Source: Acidovorax sp. YS12
GTDB taxonomy: Bacteria; Pseudomonadota; Gammaproteobacteria; Burkholderiales; Burkholderiaceae_C
Direction of reading: 5' to 3'
DNA: 64,000 nt
NCBI GenBank assembly: GCA_021496925.1
Contig: CP053915.1
Span: forward strand, 1,302,001-1,366,000
The translations under genes were made by a program, and so were the position numbers. Shown piece after piece: positions 57,010-64,000 of this stretch (its first letter is position 1; the number at the start of each line of letters is the position of its first letter). The notes below the pieces were generated by a model. The model saw only the letters and a list, made by a program, of their open reading frames with translations. It did not search any database and was not told where the DNA came from.

Positions 57010-60000
57010 CTATTTCTCTATTCTGGCATGTGCAACATACGTGAGTTCGAAGTACAGCCTGAATATTGAATTTGATTCCTGAGGGCCAAATTCAATCCGG
57101 CAATTGTCGCGCTGCATCACGATCGCTGCTAGCTTTGCAATGCCTGATTCTGAAGCCTTCTTCGCTCTGTCCGTATACGTTTTTCGGCGGATGTCATCCT
57201 TAATGGCTTCTAGTTTGGTGGCACGTTCTCGCGTCCAAGAGTCCTTCAACATATCGCTTTCAAAAGAGAAGCAGAGCTTATCCTCTTCTGGGTTTAGATT
57301 AATATCTACGCTTAAACGATTTTGCTTAAGATTAGAGTGTTTTGCGATATTCTCGATGGCTATTCGTACGGCGTCAAAGGCAATGGGAAATCCATGAGCG
57401 TCCAAACTCACATTCTCGGCAATGCTTACCTTTGTCACGGGTTCAAATCCAGGTCGTTTAGATTTTGCGAATGCCATGGCGGCATCGTAGACCATATTTA
57501 AGGGATAGGCTTTCCCTTCGGCGCTAATCTTGGGTACTCTAATCCAGTCTTTAATAAACTCACCACGGATTTGAAGGTCTTCGGATGCGCGCTGAATAGT
57601 GGCCGAGAACTTGGCGTCGAGGTATCCAGCAGCTTTTAGATCTAGTTGGAGTTTACTAAAGCTGTCTTTTAGATTCGTTGCAATAAATTCGCCAACTTGT
57701 GGCCGATGATGCTCGACGGAATTACTTAGCTGAAACCAGAATGTATCAAAAAGCTCACGAATAAATACTTCAACAGATTCCGATACTTGGGCGACATCTC
57801 GAGCCACAGCAATTACCAATACTCCCACTTGCAATTCGAAAGCCGCAGGACGCCTATTTTTGGCTTTTGCTAGTTTTGGTTGGCGTGAGTAGAAAACTTC
57901 GTCGCGGAGTATCGCGACCAAGTTGTCGATTGACGATGAAAAACGATTGAATGCCCGACTTACACCGGCGCGAACTGCTACATCATACTGTTCTACTGCA
58001 GAGCGCACCGCGTTTGGTGTTTTGTAATCTACTCCTGTGCGAGGGCGATGCCCTATTAATTGAACTTGCTCAAGTGCGCCACGTAATTCGTCCGAAATGG
58101 TGCCGTGCCGGATACGCCTTCCAACAATGGCATCGAGACCATAGACAGGATCTTCAATAAATCGATCCAGAACTGTGAAAATCATCTGGACTAGCAGATC
58201 ATCGGCCTCATTTTTGGGTATCTGAAATGTCGATGCCGACTGTTGCTTCAGGCTTATGACGAGCTCTTCAACTGAGCTAGTGCTTAGACTATTGAGCGGC
58301 TTTAACTTCTTATAGCGCTCGAAATCACCTGATATTTCTCGAGCGACAATGGGAATGAGTGATTCTTCGTCGACTGATACCTTGGTTTTGTCCAACTCCT
58401 CGAGAACGCCATCAAGTTGTAACTGTTCCTCTATGGAGTCAGCTTCTGCAGCCAATTGAGCACTTGAATTTTGGCTAATAGATGACGCGATTTTTAATAA
58501 GTTGGCTCGTATTTCAAGCGATTGAATGGTGCCATCGGTTTCCGATAGTAGTTCAATGGTTCCAACGTCGCAAGAGTTCGCCAAAAAATATTCGGTATTG
58601 CGTCTATCTTCCGCTGCCAAAACTACTGCCTTGGCGAATAGCTGTAGATCGTCGGTTCCTGCCATTTCCACCAGTTCTTCAATCGCAAAACGCTTATAGG
58701 TTTTTACCTTTCTATCAATATTTATCTGTGTGTACCGATGGAGGCAATTGCATAAGTCAATGCTTATTCCATAAGAGCGAATTTTGTCATAATCGGCGCC
58801 GCCAAACATGAATTCAAGCGGCAACGCAGGAAGCAGTCGTACGTTATGAAACATAGCGGACTGTATTAGCTTGAGAGCCAACGAGTAATCAAAATCCTCC
58901 AGAGCTTTCCAGGTGTCACGAATAGCGATGCAATCTATTGTGGCACGAGTCAAATGCCCCAAGCTTGACCAGCGCTGATCAGAGGCGCTATTAATTCCGT
59001 ATGGCACTTGAAGAGATGAAATTTGTGCGGATGCAATATTTTCAAAAATTGCTAGGCACTCAGAATTAATTGGATGCGCCGCGTTATTTTCCAGGGAGGC
59101 CGTGGTTATATAGATATCCGGAAGTCTAATGATGCTTTGGGCGGATTCAATAAGCATTGCGTCAGTACGCCACCAATAGTTTAGGCACTCCTTTTTGAGC
59201 GCATCCTCGTCTGCCTCACTCCCGCTGTAGGAGAAAATCGCGGCCAGTCCTTCAGAGAGTTTTATCGCACTTGGGCGCTCCAACTCGATGGACGATTTTT
59301 TACCAAAGCATTGATGGATGGCCACATCAATTGCAAATTTAAGATCGCGGGAAAGGCTAATTGATGTGAGGTCTGATTGCGTTACAGGTTCTTTTTCTTC
59401 CGGAAATGCGCTTAGGATCCTCCGTGCCACGGCTATTTCGCGATCAGAGAAAGATGATGGATTACAGATAATCTGTATTGCAACACGCCGAGAAGTTAGG
59501 AGTAAGTCGATCTTTGTCGTTAGAAGTTCATAACTCAATATGTTCGCCAGGTCTTCGCTAGATGCATCAACAATGCGTGCTGATCTGTATAGTGCATAAA
59601 TCTTGAAGGCAGGAGCTAGTGTTGATTCGGCGATACGTCTTTTAACAATGCTCCGATAGCGAGATGTTGACTGCGAACTCTCATTCCTCATTCCAAAATG
59701 ATAGAAATAGAACTCATTTAATCCAGCTGCGCCAATGGAAAGATCCTTGATATAATCCTTTGCCTCGATAGCTTGATCAATGCTATAAAGTAAGGCGATT
59801 TTGGCTTCAATTGCCCAGTATGAGTGGCCATCTCTAGCTATTATTTCATCTACCTTCTCGCAGGCTTTGGCTAAATTGCCTTCTTCGATGCATTTGTTAA
59901 CGAGTCGCAGCTGTGCATCGAATTCACTTAGCGACAATCTCTGGCGCGTTAGTGCATCAAGTGACTGCTGCAGTACATCGATTAGCTTTGCACTTTGAAT

Positions 60001-60306
60001 TTTCTCGGGGAGAATGCCAAGCACTTCTCTGGCAACGCCAGTTTCCTTCGCTGAGTGCAAGGCCTTGCTTTGTGCTTCGACCCATGCCTCGAACTGTAGT
60101 AATTCTCCCTTGGGAAGAGAGGACTTGGCGATAGAAAGTGCGGCATTAATTGCTCGTGCCGCCGATCGCATCGCAATAATTTGATGATTTTGATTTTGAG
60201 ATGGCTTGCGTTTACCAAGAAGCGAAAACGCACCCCGCACTTTGTTCTTCAAGCTCGAAAGGTCTGCGCGACTCCCTCCTGGCCGACGAGCGCTTTTTGA
60301 TTTCAT
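57010..60306 (-). CDS. dtcA: Detocs sensor kinase DtcA
   Basis: A 1098-residue soluble protein. Residues 60-700 are helical, TPR-like, in several blocks (for example LVNKCIEEGNLAKACEKVDEI). The candidate phospho-acceptor is His734 in RRIRHGTISDELRGALEQ. The C-terminal part has a GHKL ATPase fold with N-box AVRIAIENIAKHS near residue 985 and a weak G-box (ESGIAKLAAIV) near 1060. No membrane segment. The start ATG 60306 follows GAGGGGAC. It should sense phage and phosphorylate DtcB and DtcC. GC content is much lower than the ICE. Confidence 0.85.
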   Translation of the reverse strand: MKSKSARRPGGSRADLSSLKNKVRGAFSLLGKRKPSQNQNHQIIAMRSAARAINAALSIAKSSLPKGELLQFEAWVEAQSKALHSAKETGVAREVLGILPEKIQSAKLIDVLQQSLDALTRQRLSLSEFDAQLRLVNKCIEEGNLAKACEKVDEIIARDGHSYWAIEAKIALLYSIDQAIEAKDYIKDLSIGAAGLNEFYFYHFGMRNESSQSTSRYRSIVKRRIAESTLAPAFKIYALYRSARIVDASSEDLANILSYELLTTKIDLLLTSRRVAIQIICNPSSFSDREIAVARRILSAFPEEKEPVTQSDLTSISLSRDLKFAIDVAIHQCFGKKSSIELERPSAIKLSEGLAAIFSYSGSEADEDALKKECLNYWWRTDAMLIESAQSIIRLPDIYITTASLENNAAHPINSECLAIFENIASAQISSLQVPYGINSASDQRWSSLGHLTRATIDCIAIRDTWKALEDFDYSLALKLIQSAMFHNVRLLPALPLEFMFGGADYDKIRSYGISIDLCNCLHRYTQINIDRKVKTYKRFAIEELVEMAGTDDLQLFAKAVVLAAEDRRNTEYFLANSCDVGTIELLSETDGTIQSLEIRANLLKIASSISQNSSAQLAAEADSIEEQLQLDGVLEELDKTKVSVDEESLIPIVAREISGDFERYKKLKPLNSLSTSSVEELVISLKQQSASTFQIPKNEADDLLVQMIFTVLDRFIEDPVYGLDAIVGRRIRHGTISDELRGALEQVQLIGHRPRTGVDYKTPNAVRSAVEQYDVAVRAGVSRAFNRFSSSIDNLVAILRDEVFYSRQPKLAKAKNRRPAAFELQVGVLVIAVARDVAQVSESVEVFIRELFDTFWFQLSNSVEHHRPQVGEFIATNLKDSFSKLQLDLKAAGYLDAKFSATIQRASEDLQIRGEFIKDWIRVPKISAEGKAYPLNMVYDAAMAFAKSKRPGFEPVTKVSIAENVSLDAHGFPIAFDAVRIAIENIAKHSNLKQNRLSVDINLNPEEDKLCFSFESDMLKDSWTRERATKLEAIKDDIRRKTYTDRAKKASESGIAKLAAIVMQRDNCRIEFGPQESNSIFRLYFELTYVAHARIEK

Positions 60307-60414
60307 ATGTCCCCTCTACTTGCCCTCTGTTCTTAAAAATTACGGCGCCCCTGCTGCGATAGCTTCCCAGTGGCACCAACGATATCTTTGAAGCGAACCT
60401 CGCGAAAAAAGCCA
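60307..60414 (-). promoter_or_regulatory. Presumed dtcA promoter region
   Basis: 108 bases between the dtcA start and the IS3-type element. AT-rich and the only upstream DNA left for the operon, so the promoter is either here or supplied by the IS. No clear -35/-10 pair could be assigned. A TTTTCGCGA-rich stretch abuts the IS. Confidence 0.35.
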
Positions 60415-60453
60415 TGAATCGCCCCGGTTTCCGCGGAGGCGGTTTGGTTTAAG

Positions 60454-61397
60454 TCAGGCCGCCGTTGTGGTGTTCTGACTGGCGAGTTGCCGGTAGTAGT
60501 TTGCCTCAGCGGGCGGGATGTAGCCGATGGGTTCGAGCAGGCGTTGGTGGTTGAACCAGGACACCCACTCCAACGTAGCGAACTCAACGGCCTCCCTGGT
60601 TTTCCATGGCGCCCGGCGGTGAATCAGCTCGGCTTTGTACAGGCCGTTGATGGTCTCTGCCAGAGCGTTGTCATAGCTGTCGCCCTTGCTGCCCACGGAT
60701 GGCTCGATGCCGACCTCGGCCAGCCGCTCGGTGTAGCGGATGCTGACGTATTGCGAGCCCCTGTCCGAGTGGCAGACCAGGCCGCCATCGCGCTCGGGCT
60801 GGCGGGCGTACAGGGCCTGCTCCAGCGCGTCGAGCACGAGGTCCGTGCGCATCGAACTGCTCACCCGCCAGCCCACGATGCGCCGGGCGAAGACGTCGAT
60901 GACGAAGGCCACGTACAGCCATCCCTGCCAGGTCGGGACATACGTGAAGTCGCTAACCCACAGCTGGTTCGGCCGCTCGGCACGGAACTGCCGGTTGACC
61001 CGGTCCAGCGGGCACGGGGCCTTGGCATCGCCGATGGTGGTGCGCACGACCTTGCCGCGCACCACGCCGCGCAGCCCCATGCTGCGCATCAGCCGCTCGA
61101 CTGTGCAGCGGGCCACAACGACGCCTTCGCGCGCCAGTTGCCGCCACACCTTGTCGGCACCGTAGACCTGCATGTTGACCTGCCAGATGTTCTGAATCTG
61201 CTGCTTCAGCACCTCGTCACGTCTGGCGCGGGCGCAGCGCCTGTGGGGCTCGCGCAGCAGCGCGGCGTGGCGCCGATACGCCGACGGGGCGACCTGCAAC
61301 ACCTTGCAGAGCGGCTCGACCCCGAAGGCATCGCGGTGCTTGTCGATGAAGGCCTTCACGACTTCAGTCGGCGGTCGAACTCCGCCTGAGCGAAAAA
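60454..61397 (-). CDS. IS3-family transposase OrfB (DDE integrase domain, made by frameshift)
   Basis: The second frame carries the rve core: VSDFTYVPTWQGWLYVAFVIDVFARRIVGW, LVCHSDRGSQYVS (second Asp region) and SKGDSYDNALAETINGLYKAELI (Glu). It is in the -1 frame relative to orfA across GTTTTTC at about 61393-61398, which fits the programmed -1 frameshift of IS3 elements. No strong start of its own, so it is made as an OrfAB fusion. Apparently intact. Confidence 0.88.
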
Positions 61398-61679
61398 CGC
61401 ACTGGCCAGCTTCAGTATCTCGTTGGCACGGCGCAGCTCCTTGACCTCGCGCTCCAGTTCCTTCATCCGCTGCGCCTCGCTGCTGGTCACGCCCGCGCGC
61501 ACACCGACATCGACCTCGGCGCGCTTGACCCATTCGTTCAACGTCTGCGGCACGCAGCCAATCTTCGGGGCGATGGACTCGATGGTCGCCCACAGCGAGG
61601 GGTATTCCCCGCGCTGCTCCTGCATCATCCTCACTGCGCACTCACGCACCTCGGGCGAGAACTTGTTCGACTTGCTCAT
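61356..61679 (-). CDS. IS3-family transposase OrfA
   Basis: A 107-residue helix-turn-helix protein, MSKSNKFSPEVRECAVRMM, with GCVPQTLNEWVKRAEVD and a leucine zipper (MKELEREVKELRRANEILKLA). It binds the IS ends and regulates transposition. It overlaps OrfB at the GTTTTTC shift site. Confidence 0.92.
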   Translation of the reverse strand: MSKSNKFSPEVRECAVRMMQEQRGEYPSLWATIESIAPKIGCVPQTLNEWVKRAEVDVGVRAGVTSSEAQRMKELEREVKELRRANEILKLASAFFAQAEFDRRLKS

Positions 61680-61729
61680 GGCTCAATCCTCTCAGAGTGT
61701 TGAGCCTCCGCGAAAACCGGGGCGATTCA

Positions 61730-61997
61730 CCACGACGGCTACCAAATGCAGGTGCTATCGGCTCATGAACTTCCATTCTAGTGCTTCATAAGGCGTCTCC
61801 AGTAACGTGACCATCGGGTAGCGTGGGTTCAAAGCACCACCGCTTGTAGAGTAGGGTGTGACCATAAACAAGTTGCTCATCTAAACTGAACAATCAGGAG
61901 CGGTCCCTCCTTCGGTCAGCATCTTCATGATGCTGAAGATGCAGGCGTATCCCGGACTGAGTGCCGAGTTAGTGCGGCCCGGGCCCTTTCACGGGCG
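61730..61997. other. Gap between the IS3 element and the recombinase partner gene
   Basis: 268 bases without a supportable gene. It holds GCATCTTCA-TGATGC-TGAAGATGC (61919-61942), a perfect 9-bp stem. Confidence 0.4.
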
Positions 61998-62336
61998 TTA
62001 ATGCTTGTTCCGTGCATACTCGCGCTGCAACTCGGCGCGAAGTTCGGTTAGCAGATAGACTAGAGCGCGGTTTTTGCGAATTTCTGCTGCCAGTTCTTCG
62101 CGTAGCTTTTTCATGACCGTTGGCACGGATGCAGGCTGTACATGCGGGGAAGCAGGTACTTCCTTGCGCAGGCTTTCCACTACATCCTTGTGCGATGCGT
62201 AGATGTTCGCCCGGCTGACACCGGCAACTCGACACAATTCACTGACGGTGATCTGGGCGCGTGGGTTGTCTCGGCGCAGCAGGACCAGGGCAGCATCCAC
62301 ACGCTCTCGAACCGACAGTTGCTGATGCTTCCTCAT
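61998..62336 (-). CDS. TnpC-like (DUF6262) partner of a Tn554-type recombinase
   Basis: A 112-residue protein with a helix-turn-helix (ITVSELCRVAGVSRANIYASHKDVVESLR) and a coiled-coil end (VMKKLREELAAEIRKNRALVYLLTELRAELQREY). This is the DUF6262/TnpC layout, encoded directly after the large tyrosine recombinase in Tn554-like elements. It overlaps the recombinase gene by 4 bases (62333-62336). It probably assists integration. Confidence 0.8.
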   Translation of the reverse strand: MRKHQQLSVRERVDAALVLLRRDNPRAQITVSELCRVAGVSRANIYASHKDVVESLRKEVPASPHVQPASVPTVMKKLREELAAEIRKNRALVYLLTELRAELQREYARNKH

Positions 62337-64000
62337 GAAGTCCGCGCCCGCTGACCGTTACCCTTCACCACCAGATTCCGCAATATCGTCTTCGAGTTGC
62401 TCAAGCGCCTCTCCACCAACTCCCTGGCCTGCGCCGACAGATCCCTCTGCGCCAGGAACTGCTCCTCTCTCTGAGCTCGCTCGTTCCACCAGGCATGGTG
62501 TTCCTGAGTGACGACGAAGTTGGCGCAGGTCGCACACACGTCAGGAGCCCTGAAAATGTCATTCGGGCCAATGGCGTCGCCATGGCAGGCCGAGTGGGCT
62601 TCCGAGTAGACGCAATAGCCCCAACTGCATGGCGCCAGCTTGATGCCCTTGGAGACCAGGCTCTCCACCAGCGTGTGCAGGCTGGCTCTGCCGGCGAAGG
62701 ATGGATCATTTCGATGCGTTCGCCTGTAGTCCTCGATGCGCTCTGCCGCCTTGCCAGCCATCCGCGAGCTGCTCAGCAAGTTCGTCAGCGTCCGAACCAG
62801 ATCCTCGCGATCCTCCTCTTCAAGCAGTTGCATGAGCTCGAAGTCTGTGCCAACGTAGACTCTGTCCGTGAATTCCCGGTAGGCATGGCCGTAGTGGGCT
62901 GAGAGGGCTTCCAAGGCTTTCTTGTCCCTTTTCACGACGAACTTTGCGAACGTCTTGCGCGCGGCGTGCGGATGCAGCCGTACCGCAACCGGCTTGTCCG
63001 ACCGGAACGGTGCCTGCGCAAATGCCTACATCATGATGATGGGCATCGTTGCTCCCAGGCGCCGAGCGGCGGTTGCGGGATCAGGCACCAGCGACCCCTG
63101 GGAGCGGGTCAAGAACAGCGCGACGCTGCCGCTCTCCGTTCTGGCGAGCTGGAACACCGACCGAAGCCACTCGATGACCGACGGCAAGGGCTCGCCCGCC
63201 ACCCAGCGGCGCTTGCGCCCGGATGCCTTGGCCGCCACGCCCTTAACGTAGGTGATCGGAAGCCCTGAGGGACTCTCTTGCTCTTCCAGGCAGTCCACAT
63301 CGAGCCGGACCAGTTCCCCGACCCGCAGGCCCACCATGAACAACAACACTGTGACCGCTGCACCGAGCGTGATGGTCATGGCGCGGCACAGCAAGCGGTA
63401 ATGTGCTGGGCTTGGCATGCACAGCGCGCGCGCCAGTTCGCCGGCTTCCGGTGTGCCGCACAACTGCTCGTAGGCCGCGCGGATGCGTTGCGTGCGGGCC
63501 CGCGGTGCCAGCTTTGAAGCGAGCCGTTTCTCCTGCCACAGTTCCTCGGCCGCTCGGATCATGAAGGGCCCCACCCGTTGCAGCCATTCGATAGCGTCGT
63601 TAATCAGCGGCAGAGCGACCTCCTCAGGGATCGCCTTGAACGGGCGGGCTGCTCGCCCTCGAAGCAACTTGGCATCCGCCTCGATCAAGCCGGGGTTGAC
63701 GCTCAACGGCGATCTGTACTTGCCGCGAAGCTCCCACATCCGCCGATACAGCAAGGTGTACCCGTGCCACGTAGCATCACTCGGCACACCTCGCCCGTGC
63801 CGCTCGCGACGGGTCTTCAGGAACTCCAACAGGTGGTCGGGACCGAGTTGGTCGAAGCGCCAGATGTCCTGCGTGGCCATCCAGCGCACAAGATAGCGGA
63901 GCTGCCGGCACCATAGCAGTACGGTGGAATGGGCCAGACGTGCCCTCCCCTTCGTGACGGGGTACTCGATCAGCGCGAGGAGAAGTTCCTTGAGGCTCTT
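62333..64000 (-). pseudogene. Tn554-type site-specific tyrosine recombinase with in-frame stop; runs off the right edge
   Basis: The reverse frame is open from the window edge (KSLKELLLALIEYPVT...). Catalytic-domain features are VLLFMVGLRVGELVRLDVDCL (first Arg), HPHAARKTFAKFV (HxxR) and LSAHYGHAYREFTDRVYVGTD (final His/Tyr), then a C-terminal zinc-binding region (CSWGYCVYSEAHSACHG...CATCANFV). A TAG at 63026-63028 interrupts it in frame between PIIMM and AFAQAPFRSDKP. Either the gene is dead, or the TAG is a sequencing error or is read through. The N-terminus is beyond the window. Confidence 0.85.

Larger units (their letters stand above)
60415..61729 (-). mobile_element. IS3-family insertion sequence
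   Basis: 1315 bp, with 25-bp imperfect ends starting TGAATCGCCCCGGTTT and the TG...CA termini of IS3 elements. A 3-bp duplication CCA flanks it (60412-60414 and 61730-61732). It carries overlapping orfA and orfB. Confidence 0.93.

Overview
The window is high-GC proteobacterial DNA that changes character several times. The left 25 kb is ordinary chromosome. Gene content (an E. coli-length argG, yhhQ, murB, yajQ, plsY, a FecI/FecR/TonB iron operon, an ECF41-type sigma factor beside an AhpD-like gene) and a dispersed palindromic intergenic repeat built around AGCGCTTG...CAAGCGCT point to a betaproteobacterium of the Comamonadaceae, probably near Acidovorax, Alicycliphilus or Diaphorobacter. The genus is an inference from memory of such genomes; the repeat family itself is visible in the sequence.

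Region by region. 1-25.3 kb: core housekeeping, iron uptake and membrane genes. 25.3-27.5 kb: a breakpoint zone with an IS3-type transposase remnant split by an IS5-family element, then the C-terminal stub of a tyrosine integrase. 27.5-51.7 kb: the maintenance and replication half of an integrative and conjugative element (ICE) of the PFGI-1/clc/SPI-7 type, in the order AlpA, ParA, HicA-like, ParB, DUF2857, STY4528-type replication protein, an inserted AbiE-like toxin-antitoxin pair, PFL_4669, DUF3158, SSB, a broken endonuclease/exonuclease/phosphatase gene, topoisomerase III, a cytosine methyltransferase and a run of small genes of unknown function ending in DUF3085. No relaxase or type IV secretion genes are present. 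51.8-53.7 kb: mesD and a 5'-truncated mesX (folate-independent methionine synthase pair). 53.7-55.0 kb: an intact IS5-family element at the truncation point. 55.0-60.4 kb: an AT-rich island holding a three-gene phosphorelay operon that matches the Detocs anti-phage system (kinase DtcA, receiver DtcB, receiver-nucleosidase DtcC). 60.4-61.7 kb: an IS3-family element. 61.9-64 kb: a Tn554-type recombinase gene with an in-frame stop, plus its small partner gene, running off the right edge.

Functionally, the ICE half supplies partitioning (ParA/ParB), replication (STY4528 protein, SSB, TopB and an origin-like cluster inside the replication gene: a perfect DnaA box, CTTCGGAATCCGAAG iterons and GTACAGTAC repeats) and stabilisation (AbiE pair with two identical 16-bp operators). 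Many of the small ICE genes have structured leaders in which a sequence complementary to the ribosome-binding site lies in or next to a hairpin. Decay is widespread: one gene is split by an IS701 element, DUF3158 is frameshifted by a 16-bp tandem duplication that joins its frame to ssb, the phosphatase-family gene and one IS5 transposase are frameshifted, mesX is truncated and the right-edge recombinase has an internal stop. The Detocs operon, by contrast, is complete with its key residues in place.
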